A stretch of 38,883 nt of DNA from Clostridia bacterium. GTDB lineage: Bacteria > Bacillota > Clostridia > Christensenellales > CAG-1252. Below are positions 24,623-31,759 of this stretch, in pieces. Each line of letters begins with the position of its first letter. Position 1 is the stretch's first letter. Location of the stretch: NCBI GenBank assembly GCA_017961365.1, contig JAGCXI010000005.1:1-38883 (forward strand). The letters are read 5' to 3'. The translations under genes and the position numbers were made by a program. The notes under the pieces are model-generated. The model did no database searches, was not told the DNA's origin, and saw only the letters and a program-made list of their open reading frames with translations.

Positions 24623-24718
24623 TCCGTCGGCGCAGGGCGAAATGATAAAATAAAGGAGAAAACGGCGTTGCTTTTCCTCGAAAGAGAAGAAAACAGCCGC
24701 AAGAATTGACAGAGCGAT

Positions 24719-27424
24719 ATGAAAAAAATAATGATAGCGATATTACTGCTCATCCCGATATTGATCATTCTCACGATCAGTGCGAGTGGTCTTCTCATCG
24801 CGTCCGCTTTCGTGGATATCCCGGCGGAGTCCATTCGGCTGAAGCATAGCGGCGAAGAGGTGACGGGAGAAGAGATCATTCTCGAAGAGCAGAACGCTTT
24901 GCGGAAGTATACCTTGATTTGCGACGTTTTCCCGGGGATCGCGACGGATGAATTCGTCTGGGAATCTTCCGATCCGAAGATCGCAAAGGTCACTCCCTCG
25001 AAGAGTAGGAAAGACGCCGCCGAAGTGGAATTTCTCGATTACGGCAGCGTGGATATCACTTGCACGTCCAAGAAGAATACTTCCGTCAATGCGCGCGCCA
25101 CGTTCTATGTGACGGGTAGGATCCCGGGATATCTTTTGATCGGGGATTATGAAGGCGAGACCTTCTCCGAGCTTTCTTTGCGACAATACGAGACAAAGAG
25201 TCTTCTCGCTTCCGTCAAGCCCGCGGTCAGCGTGCGCGCGGAAAAAGTGCAATGGTCGAGCTCGGATGAGAGCGTCGTGCGCGTGGATAATAACGGTGTG
25301 GTGCAGGCGCTTTCGGAAGGAAACGCCGTGATCTCCGCGACGGTGACGGCTTCCGGGAAGACGGTCTCGAACGAGGTCAATGTCCGCGTCTCGGGCACGG
25401 CACTTTTGAAAGAGTCTGTCCTTTATACGACGGCGTCCTCACTCTCGGTCTCCGAATGCGGCTGTCTTGCCGACGAGGATGCGACGGCGGAAGGCGGGGG
25501 TCTCCTTGATCTCTCGCATACGCCCGTTTTCGGCGCGATGCAGGTGAAGGTAAAGAAAGGGGATCGCGAGGAGACCTTGACGGTCGTAAAAGTGGCGTCT
25601 CTCAAGACTCTCGTCATCGAGAATATTTTCGCTTTGAAGAGCGGTGCGCTCTCGAATTTCCTTTCGCTCGGCACGTCTAACGTCGAGCTCCGCGCGGTGG
25701 CTTTGGACGGTTCTTCGCCCGCCATTCGCTGGATGAGCACGAATACGGACGTTGCGGACGTACTGCAGGGCAGGATCTATGCCAAGGGAAGCGGCGAGGC
25801 GGAGATTTATGCGGAGGCGGAGGGATATGCTTCTCAGCGTGTCACCGTCAACGTGACGAGCACCGTGGATGATTTCCGTCTCTCTGAGACGGAATATATG
25901 GACAAAGTTGGGCTTTTGCAAGAGCGTGTCTTCGGAAACGTCTCTTATATCAATGGGACTTACACCAAGCGTTATGCGCTCACCGTACGTTCCTATCCCG
26001 AAGACGTCGGCATCGAGTCTTACACCTTCGACAGCACGAATAAGGACGTCGCCACGGTGGATAGCGAGGGCGTCGTGACCTTTGCGGATGACGTGGACGG
26101 CGAGAGCTGCACCATCACCGCCACGGCGTATAATCAAGACGGACTGCCCGTGAGAAGGAGTTACACCTTTAATCTCGTAAACGGCGTGAATGTCGGCGTA
26201 GGCGTCCCGAAGGCGCATTTCGACGCCTCGAAAGGGGAGAAGCCCTCTTTCGCCCCGTATTGGGATCTGCGGACGGTCCTTTCGGATGCGAGCACCAAGG
26301 GCGTCGTCTTGCATACGGACGTTTATTATCCCGCGAAAGCAGATGGCGGCGCCGCCTTGAAAAACGTTACGGTGCCCATTTACGGCAATGGAAATAAGCT
26401 CGACGGACAGTTCTTCATGGAGTCTGTGGAGTTTGACGAGATGCTCCTCCTTTGGGACTTCTCTTCTTTCACCAAAGAGACGATGCCCGCCTCCCTTGAC
26501 GTGACCGTCTCGAATCTGAATATGCAGGCGACGCAGCCCACCACGGAGGATTCCAAAGAGACTTTTGAGGAGCTCAGCCATTCGGGTGGCGGCGCGATCA
26601 GCTTGATCGGGAATTATCCGGATCCTTCCTATCATATGAGCCTCACGGTGAAAGGCTGTCTCTTCCAATATGCGTACAGCCATATCAACGTCGCGATCGG
26701 CGATATCTTTGTGGACGGCTGTATCCTGCGCAATAACGCCGCTTCCGCCATCGTGTTGCAAGAGTCCGATTATTGCCGCGCAAGCGCGAAGATAAAGAAC
26801 TGCATTTTCAGCCATACCATCGCGCCCGTGGTGATCGCTTGCGGAAATTTCGATGAAGTCGTGGATAGCTTTTCCAAAAATAAGAATACAAATGCGGTCG
26901 ACTTCGGGTTTTTCGAATTTGAAGGCGAGAACTACGTTTATAATTGGAAGAAACTCGATGAAGTGCAGATGAATATCCTGCCGCAAAAGGATGACGAAAC
27001 CGTGCAACTTTTGGTGGCATCCTTCAGCGATTTTTTAGGTACGGTGATCCGCGAAGCCTTTAAGCTGTCCGACGAAGGGAATTTCTACGTGGATAAAGAC
27101 GGCGAAACGTGGCTGAATTTCTCCTTCTTGGTCATCGGTATTTGGCAGGATATGAACCCGCATTTCAATGAGAGCACTTATCAGGCGGATGGATTAAACG
27201 TGCGCTTCAATGAGAAGATGTATGCGGTGTACGAGGTCCATCCTGAAGAGGTGCAGAGTATCAGTAAGCTTGTCGGTAAGTTTAAAAAGATCATCGATAT
27301 CGAGAAGAATAAGACCTATCATATCGTCAGCAAGGACGCGAAGGGGCATTGGAATACGATGCCGGGGGAGAATTACGAGATAGATGATACGGTACGCGCG
27401 CGCTTAATGGGCGAGCGTGTATAA
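24719..27424 (+). CDS. Large exported protein with Ig-like (BIG2) and beta-helix regions
   Basis: A 901-residue protein with an N-terminal signal anchor (about 3-32). Roughly four bacterial Ig-like group 2 domains follow, seen as WESSDPKIAKVTPS, WSSSDESVVRVDNNGVVQAL, WMSTNTDVADVLQGRIYAKG and FDSTNKDVATVDSEGVVTF. Residues about 500-760 form a right-handed beta-helix-like region with repeated short strands and Asn turns (LKNVTVPIYGNGNKLDG, VKGCLFQYAYSHINVAIGDI, VDGCILRNNAASAIVL). There is no sortase motif. It may bind or modify a surface polysaccharide. The ribosome binding site is weak; a 14-codon TTG-led frame with an AAAGGAG site ends 9 bases upstream and could couple translation. The 3' end forms an arm of the next intergenic repeat. 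Confidence 0.82.
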   Translation: MKKIMIAILLLIPILIILTISASGLLIASAFVDIPAESIRLKHSGEEVTGEEIILEEQNALRKYTLICDVFPGIATDEFVWESSDPKIAKVTPSKSRKDAAEVEFLDYGSVDITCTSKKNTSVNARATFYVTGRIPGYLLIGDYEGETFSELSLRQYETKSLLASVKPAVSVRAEKVQWSSSDESVVRVDNNGVVQALSEGNAVISATVTASGKTVSNEVNVRVSGTALLKESVLYTTASSLSVSECGCLADEDATAEGGGLLDLSHTPVFGAMQVKVKKGDREETLTVVKVASLKTLVIENIFALKSGALSNFLSLGTSNVELRAVALDGSSPAIRWMSTNTDVADVLQGRIYAKGSGEAEIYAEAEGYASQRVTVNVTSTVDDFRLSETEYMDKVGLLQERVFGNVSYINGTYTKRYALTVRSYPEDVGIESYTFDSTNKDVATVDSEGVVTFADDVDGESCTITATAYNQDGLPVRRSYTFNLVNGVNVGVGVPKAHFDASKGEKPSFAPYWDLRTVLSDASTKGVVLHTDVYYPAKADGGAALKNVTVPIYGNGNKLDGQFFMESVEFDEMLLLWDFSSFTKETMPASLDVTVSNLNMQATQPTTEDSKETFEELSHSGGGAISLIGNYPDPSYHMSLTVKGCLFQYAYSHINVAIGDIFVDGCILRNNAASAIVLQESDYCRASAKIKNCIFSHTIAPVVIACGNFDEVVDSFSKNKNTNAVDFGFFEFEGENYVYNWKKLDEVQMNILPQKDDETVQLLVASFSDFLGTVIREAFKLSDEGNFYVDKDGETWLNFSFLVIGIWQDMNPHFNESTYQADGLNVRFNEKMYAVYEVHPEEVQSISKLVGKFKKIIDIEKNKTYHIVSKDAKGHWNTMPGENYEIDDTVRARLMGERV

Positions 27425-27537
27425 GGGCGCATCTACGTCGCTAACTTCCTCGCTCGTCGGGCATCACGTACGGAAAGTACGCTCAGGTCCGCCTCCTCGG
27501 AGAGCGCTCGTATCTGCAACCCTTCTCCACGCTCGCC
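27410..27537 (-). repeat. Intergenic repeat, copy 3 (minus orientation)
   Basis: On the minus strand this unit runs GTGGAGAAGGGTTGCAGATA, CTCTCCGAGGAGGCGGA, GCGTACTTTCCGTACGT, CGACGAGCGAGGAAG, TAGATGCGCCCTTAT, matching the copies at 3808 and 4046 in order. Its terminal inverted repeat is GGCGAGCGTG (27410-27419, the last codons of the 901-residue gene) with CACGCTCGCC (27528-27537). Confidence 0.75.
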
Positions 27538-27581
27538 GAGATAAAAGAAAGTTTCATTCTGCAATCTGAATTGAATTAGTG

Positions 27582-27676
27582 GCTCGTATTTGCAGCACTC
27601 TTCGCCGACACCTTATATTTTTTCTGTATAGAAAGGCCTCGCCGAGCCTTACATCTGCACGCTTCTCCGCGCTCAA
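27582..27676 (-). repeat. Two fragments of the intergenic repeat
   Basis: On the plus strand, 27582-27609 (GCTCGTATTTGCAGCACTCT and onward) matches the CTCGTATCTGCAACCCTTCT end of copy 3. 27636-27676 (CCTCGCCGAGCCTTACATCT, then GCACGCTTCTCC) matches the same end of copies 1 and 2. Both contain only the element's GGAGAA-side portion; the centre and far end are missing. The remaining DNA to 27711 holds no gene I can see. Confidence 0.6.
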
Positions 27677-27711
27677 TTAACTAAATAGAATTTCGTTTTT
27701 TTAGAGTAAAG

Positions 27712-27735
27712 AAGTCGGCATTCGTCGGCTTTTTT
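27712..27735 (+). terminator. Plus-strand terminator after the repeat cluster
   Basis: AAGTCGGC (27712-27719) pairs with GTCGGCTT (27724-27731) using two G-T pairs around ATTC. It is followed by a T run. Confidence 0.6.
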
Positions 27736-27811
27736 GATTTTGCAAATAAAAAAACTTGCATTTTGCCGTTAGAGTTTCTCAAAAATCGAATTTTGATTCA
27801 TACAATTCAAA

Positions 27812-27841
27812 TAAAAAATGCCCCGCAACTACGGGGCATTT
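27812..27841 (-). terminator. Terminator of the Cys-rich protein gene
   Basis: AAATGCCCCG (27816-27825) pairs perfectly with CGGGGCATTT (27832-27841). A T-tract follows on the minus strand, 11 bp past the stop codon. Confidence 0.92.
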
Positions 27842-27851
27842 CTTTCGCTTT

Positions 27852-28037
27852 TTACTTGCAGCCGAAGCCGTAGTTCGGAGCGTCCTTGCAGCCACAGCCG
27901 CAGCCGCCGCAGCAGAGGAGCAGGTAGAGGATGATGATGGTGTCGATATTGCATCCGCCGCACTTATTCCCGCATCCGCCGCAGCAGAAGAGCAGGAGCA
28001 AGAGCCATAAACAGTCGTTGTTACAGAAATTGTTCAT
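27852..28037 (-). CDS. Cys/Gly-rich 61-residue protein
   Basis: The protein has alternating hydrophobic runs and cysteine clusters: [50 protein letters not shown] and a [11 protein letters not shown] end. A GGAGGT ribosome binding site seven bases upstream and a textbook terminator just downstream show it is a real single-gene unit. Databases of Clostridia contain many such peptides, often labelled chorion-class high-cysteine (HCB) protein; no function is established. The two [11 protein letters not shown] modules look like an internal duplication. A structural role in the spore coat or a membrane-associated metal-rich aggregate are possibilities, not evidence. The opposite-strand frame over the same bases is a shadow. 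Confidence 0.8.
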   Translation of the reverse strand: MNNFCNNDCLWLLLLLFCCGGCGNKCGGCNIDTIIILYLLLCCGGCGCGCKDAPNYGFGCK

Positions 28038-28121
28038 ACTATGTACCTCCGTGTATTTCCAAAAGTATTTGGTTCTACTTCATCATACGCATTGAATTTT
28101 CGTTTTGCTACTTTCCTATGC

Positions 28122-28150
28122 TTGACATTTTATATAGGATTGATTATTAT
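28122..28150 (+). promoter_or_regulatory. Promoter of glyS
   Basis: A perfect TTGACA (28122-28127), a 17-bp spacer and TATTAT (28145-28150) are present. The leader to the ATG is only about 25 nt, so there is no room for a T-box riboswitch. Confidence 0.85.
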
Positions 28151-28181
28151 TTTTTTAGACGAAAACGGAGGTAGACTTCTT

Positions 28182-29573
28182 ATGGCTACGAAACTCACTA
28201 TGGATAAGCTTACGGCGTTGGCGAAAGGTCGCGGATTCGTATATCCGGGCAGCGAGATCTACGGCGGTCTGGCGAATACTTGGGATTACGGTCCTCTCGG
28301 CGTGGAGCTCAAGAATAATATCAAGAAAGCCTGGTGGCAGAAATTCATCACGGAGAATCCCTTGAACGTCGGCTTGGACTGCGCGATCTTGATGAATCCG
28401 AATGTATGGGTGGCGTCCGGTCACGTGGGCGGTTTTTCCGATCCTTTGATGGATTGTAAGAGCTGTAAGTCCCGCCATCGCGCGGATAACCTCATCGAGG
28501 AATACAATAAGAAGAACGGCATCGAGATGAATATCGCGGCTTGGTCGCATGCCGAGATGGAGAGCTATATCAAAGAAAAAGAGATCAAGTGTCCCATCTG
28601 CGGTAAGGCGGATTTCACAGGAATTCGTCAGTTCAATCTGATGTTCAAGACCTTCCAAGGCGTGACGGAGGATTCTGTCAGCACGCTCTATCTTCGTCCC
28701 GAGACCGCGCAGGGCATTTTTGTGAATTTCCTCAATGTCCAGCGCACGTCCCGCATGAAAGTGCCTTTCGGCATCGGACAGATCGGTAAGAGCTTCCGCA
28801 ATGAGATCACGCCGGGGAATTTCATCTTCCGCGTGCGTGAATTCGAACAAATGGAGCTCGAATTCTTCTGCGAACCGGGCACGGATCTCGAATGGTTCGC
28901 TTATTGGAAGGAATTCTGCAAAAATTGGCTTCTCGGCATCGGCATCAAGGAGGAGAATCTCAAGCTTCGTGATCATGACAAAGACGAGCTTTGCTTCTAT
29001 TCCAACGCCACGACGGACTTCGAATATAAGTTCCCCTTCGGCTGGGGCGAGCTTTGGGGCGTCGCGGATAGGACGGACTATGACCTCAAGGCGCATATGA
29101 AGGTCTCCGGCAAGGAGCTTTCCTATATGGATCCGAATACGAATGAAAAGTACGTGCCTTATGTCATCGAGCCTTCGCTCGGCGTGGAGAGAATGGTGCT
29201 CACCGTGCTTTGCGACGCGTATGACGAGGAGGAGCTCGAGGGCGGCGACACCCGCGTGGTGATGCATTTCCATCCCGCCATTGCGCCGTATAAAGTGGCT
29301 GTGCTTCCTTTGCAGAAGAAGGCGCTCGGCGATAAGGCGACGGAGATCTATCAGGATCTGATGAAGAAATTCTCCGCCACGTACGACGAGACGGGCTCCA
29401 TCGGCAAGCGCTATCGCCGTCAGGATGAGATCGGCACGCCGCTTTGTGTCACGGTGGATTTCGACACCTTGGAAGACGGCACCGTCACGGTCAGAGACCG
29501 CGATACGATGGCGCAGGACAGGGTCGCGCTTGCGGATCTCGAGGCGTATATCGCGGAAAAGGTCAAATACTGA
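28182..29573 (+). CDS. glyS: Glycyl-tRNA synthetase (single-chain class II)
   Basis: This 463-residue enzyme charges tRNA-Gly and has the usual length for the alpha2-type (eukaryote/archaea-like) GlyRS found in many Clostridia. Family features are [20 protein letters not shown] at the N-terminus, [16 protein letters not shown], motif 2 [20 protein letters not shown] with [13 protein letters not shown], and a C-terminal anticodon-binding domain ([26 protein letters not shown]). Paired cysteines CKSC and CPIC in the insertion may bind zinc. The frame extends 47 codons upstream, but the GGAGGT site 7 bases before MATKLTMDK fixes the start. A terminator follows. Confidence 0.97.
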   Translation: MATKLTMDKLTALAKGRGFVYPGSEIYGGLANTWDYGPLGVELKNNIKKAWWQKFITENPLNVGLDCAILMNPNVWVASGHVGGFSDPLMDCKSCKSRHRADNLIEEYNKKNGIEMNIAAWSHAEMESYIKEKEIKCPICGKADFTGIRQFNLMFKTFQGVTEDSVSTLYLRPETAQGIFVNFLNVQRTSRMKVPFGIGQIGKSFRNEITPGNFIFRVREFEQMELEFFCEPGTDLEWFAYWKEFCKNWLLGIGIKEENLKLRDHDKDELCFYSNATTDFEYKFPFGWGELWGVADRTDYDLKAHMKVSGKELSYMDPNTNEKYVPYVIEPSLGVERMVLTVLCDAYDEEELEGGDTRVVMHFHPAIAPYKVAVLPLQKKALGDKATEIYQDLMKKFSATYDETGSIGKRYRRQDEIGTPLCVTVDFDTLEDGTVTVRDRDTMAQDRVALADLEAYIAEKVKY

Positions 29574-29618
29574 TTCGCGGGGAATCGGCAAGATATCCCT
29601 TTCTTCTCTGAAATAAAC

Positions 29619-29655
29619 GGATACTCTTATCTCGATAAGCAGTATCCTTTTTTTT
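29619..29655 (+). terminator. Terminator of glyS, abutting the minD start codon
   Basis: GGATACT-CTTAT (29619-29630) pairs with ATAAG-n-AGTATCC (29635-29647) around CTCG, followed by eight Ts (29648-29655). The next base is the A of the minD ATG. Confidence 0.9.
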
Positions 29656-30438
29656 ATGGGAAGATGTATCGTGGTCACTTCGGGGAAGGGCGGAGTGGGG
29701 AAGAGCACTATTACCGCTACGCTCGGCGTGGCGATCGCGGAAGCGGGGGCGAAGACCGTGCTTGTGGATGCGGACGTCGGACTCAATAATCTTGACCTCG
29801 TCCTCGGCATCGAGAGCATCGTCGGTTATGACGTTTTAGACGTGGAAAAGGGGAGATGTCGCCTCTCCGAAGCGCTCGTGGCGCATCCTTTTTGCGAGGA
29901 TCTTTATCTTTTGAGTTCGCGCGCGCTTTCGGGCGGGCAGATCTCTCAGCGCTCTTTTGCGAATGTCGTGAATGCCCTTCGTCGCAGCTTTGATTATATC
30001 CTCATCGATTGTCCCGCGGGGATCGACGAGGGCTTCCATCGGGCGGTCAGCGTGGCGGATGAGGCGATCATCGTGACCACGCCCGTGCCCGCGAGCGTTC
30101 GTGACGCGGACAAAGTGTCGAATCTTTTGGCGTCTTATCGGCTCCGCCGCGTGAGCGTGGTGGTGAATCGGGTGCGCGGCGATCTCGTCCTCAAAGGCGA
30201 TCTTATGAGCGTCGAGGACGTGACTTCCGTCCTTCGTCTCCCCGTGATCGGGAGCGTTCCGGAGGATGACGAGGTGCTGCTTTCCGCCACGGTGGGGAAG
30301 ATCAGCGACGCAAGGAGCCGCCATTATCGCGCGGTCTGTATGATCGCGTCGAATATTATGCTCGGGACGGACGCGATATACGACTGCACGGCGAAATATC
30401 GCGGGATCATCGGATTTTTCCGCAAAATAGCGAGGTGA
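29656..30438 (+). CDS. minD: Septum site-determining ATPase MinD
   Basis: This 260-residue ParA/MinD ATPase positions the division septum by cycling on and off the membrane with MinE. The deviant Walker A is KGGVGKST at residues 11-18 after MGRCIVVTSG. Switch I VDADVGLNNLDLVLGIE and the Walker B-like DYILIDCPAGID follow, and the C-terminal amphipathic membrane-targeting helix (YRGIIGFFRKIAR) is present. The start is certain from the family N-terminus, yet there is no ribosome binding site: the eight Ts of the glyS terminator run straight into the ATG. Either an undetected promoter makes a leaderless message or translation starts unusually. No minC is seen nearby. minE follows. Confidence 0.95.
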   Translation: MGRCIVVTSGKGGVGKSTITATLGVAIAEAGAKTVLVDADVGLNNLDLVLGIESIVGYDVLDVEKGRCRLSEALVAHPFCEDLYLLSSRALSGGQISQRSFANVVNALRRSFDYILIDCPAGIDEGFHRAVSVADEAIIVTTPVPASVRDADKVSNLLASYRLRRVSVVVNRVRGDLVLKGDLMSVEDVTSVLRLPVIGSVPEDDEVLLSATVGKISDARSRHYRAVCMIASNIMLGTDAIYDCTAKYRGIIGFFRKIAR

Positions 30439-30440
30439 AG

Positions 30441-30686
30441 ATGAAAAATGCGAAGCGAGGCGTGGAGCGCATCAAGAAGGTGCTTTTGCAGGATCGGACG
30501 GGCACGCAGGAAAATGTTATCGCCGTTTTGAAGAGCGACGTCTATGAGGTCTTGGACGGTTTTTTCGAAGTGAATCCGCAGTCTGTCGCCGCGGAGATCC
30601 GCGTGGACGAGCAGGGGATGTATGAGATCTCGATCTCGGCGCGCGCGTTTCGCGTGAGGGGGCGGACGGAGATACCTTCTGCATAA
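30441..30686 (+). CDS. minE: Cell division topological specificity factor MinE
   Basis: This 81-residue protein has the MinE layout: a basic N-terminal helix that contacts MinD (VERIKKVLLQDR, compare the family's AKERLQLVLIHDR) and a C-terminal dimerisation domain (DVYEVLDGFFEVNPQSVAAE, then MYEISISAR). It stimulates MinD ATPase. The start is either GTG 30435, overlapping the minD stop, or ATG 30441; the ATG is chosen because GAGGTG precedes it closely. The pairing with minD strengthens the call. The protein is at the short end for the family (80-110). Confidence 0.88.
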   Translation: MKNAKRGVERIKKVLLQDRTGTQENVIAVLKSDVYEVLDGFFEVNPQSVAAEIRVDEQGMYEISISARAFRVRGRTEIPSA

Positions 30687-30716
30687 GCAGCTCCTTTCTC
30701 GCATACGATCTGTATT

Positions 30717-30911
30717 ATGAGAGACAGACGAACTTGCGGGAAAGGATATGAGAATAAAAACGTAGTGATTCGGCGAGGGAAGGACAGCCCTTTTGCCTTT
30801 TTGTATTTTTCCGTGATCTTCGGCGCGGTGATTTATCTTGTTGCGGCGGCGATCTCTAAAGCCCTCCTGACGGAGAGCATCGCGGTAAGTCTTTTTTCTT
30901 TCGTCCTTTGA
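30717..30911 (+). CDS. Short one-TM protein in the spoIVFA position
   Basis: A 64-residue frame has a basic N-terminus (MRDRRTCGKGYENKNVVIRR) and one membrane helix (FAFLYFSVIFGAVIYLVAAA). Its stop overlaps the TTG start of spoIVFB, implying coupling. In Bacillus the minD-linked operon carries spoIVFA (cytoplasmic N-term, one TM, LytM domain) just before spoIVFB. This peptide could be a reduced SpoIVFA lacking the LytM domain, or an unrelated coupling peptide. There is no good ribosome binding site at ATG 30717; GTG near 30762 is an alternative start. Confidence 0.45.
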   Translation: MRDRRTCGKGYENKNVVIRRGKDSPFAFLYFSVIFGAVIYLVAAAISKALLTESIAVSLFSFVL

Positions 30912-31708
30912 GACTTCGCATCCATCCTCTTTTTCTCGCTTTTCTTTTGGTCTCCACCCTTCTCGGAGGGGTCTTCTCTTATCTCGTAGCCTTTCTCGCC
31001 GTCTTTTTGCATGAGCTTTCTCATTATGCCATCGCTCGCATCGCGGGCGCGCGAGATATGACCGTGACCCTCTTGCCGTACGGCGCTTCTCTTTCTTTGC
31101 CGCACGACGTGTCGTATGTCGGGGCGATCCTGCTCGCGGGACCGACTTCGAATCTGCTTGCCGCGGCGTGTTGCCTCGCTTTTTCTTGGCTGGTACCCGA
31201 AATGTACGGATATCTGCACGGCTTCATCACGGCGAACGTACATATCGCTCTCGTAAATTTGCTTCCCGCTTATCCGCTCGACGGCGGAAGATTGCTTTGC
31301 CGCATCGCGAAGGGGAGGGCGGCGCGGATCTTTACGGAAGCAATGACCTTCGCGCTCGGCGTCGGCGCCGTTTTCCTCTTTTTCCGCTTCGGTCTTAAAA
31401 ACCTGACTTTGCTGACATTCGGGGTCTTTATGATGATGTCCTTCTTCGCTTTTTCTCTGCCTTTTCGCAGAGTTTGCAAGGGGGATTCTCCCTTGTACTC
31501 CCTTGTGTCCGCGGATAAAGAGGGGAGGCTCTGCGCCGTCCGCGTGAAAGAGAGAGGAAAAACGATCTGCATTTTGTCCCCCGAGGAAGTGGCGGATCTT
31601 GTCTTGAAATATCATCGCGAAACGCCGATCCTCGAAGCGATCACCTTAGAAGGAAAGATCGAAAAGAGAGCTCGAAAGAAAAGGAAAGGGGCTCGCACGC
31701 GGAAATAA
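30908..31708 (+). CDS. spoIVFB: Intramembrane metalloprotease SpoIVFB (M50B)
   Basis: This 266-residue site-2-type protease in the forespore-engulfing membrane cleaves pro-sigma-K in Bacillus. Visible are the zinc motif HELSH at 35-39, the third-ligand motif NLLPAYPLDGGRLL with D125, and about six hydrophobic helices. The soluble C-terminal tail (LYSLVSADKEGRLCAVRVKE) is CBS-like, ending in a basic ARKKRKGARTRK. The N-terminus MRLRIHPLF matches the family's KIHPLF start, which supports the TTG at 30908 overlapping the preceding stop. Pro-sigma-K processing is expected only if sigma-K is made as a pro-form here, which the window cannot show. Confidence 0.9.
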   Translation: MRLRIHPLFLAFLLVSTLLGGVFSYLVAFLAVFLHELSHYAIARIAGARDMTVTLLPYGASLSLPHDVSYVGAILLAGPTSNLLAAACCLAFSWLVPEMYGYLHGFITANVHIALVNLLPAYPLDGGRLLCRIAKGRAARIFTEAMTFALGVGAVFLFFRFGLKNLTLLTFGVFMMMSFFAFSLPFRRVCKGDSPLYSLVSADKEGRLCAVRVKERGKTICILSPEEVADLVLKYHRETPILEAITLEGKIEKRARKKRKGARTRK

Positions 31709-31710
31709 AC

Positions 31711-31739
31711 TTGTTATTTTACGCCGCCTATGGTATAAT
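31711..31739 (+). promoter_or_regulatory. Promoter of the radical-SAM operon
   Basis: TTGTTA (31711-31716), a 17-bp spacer and a perfect TATAAT (31734-31739) lie 20 bp before the ATG, which has a GAGGT site. Confidence 0.85.
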
Positions 31740-31759
31740 GTCAAAACAGAGGTTTACGA

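Noticed and set aside
24668-24709. 14-codon TTG-led leader frame before the Ig-like protein gene
   Set aside because: It has a good AAAGGAG site, but the peptide is too short and featureless to support as a gene; it is mentioned only as a possible coupling leader.
27756-28010. Plus-strand Ala-rich frame
   Set aside because: It is the antisense of the Cys/Gly-rich gene, which has a proper ribosome binding site and terminator on the minus strand.
28038-28181. T-box riboswitch upstream of glyS
   Set aside because: The promoter lies only about 30 bp from the ATG, leaving no room for a T-box leader.
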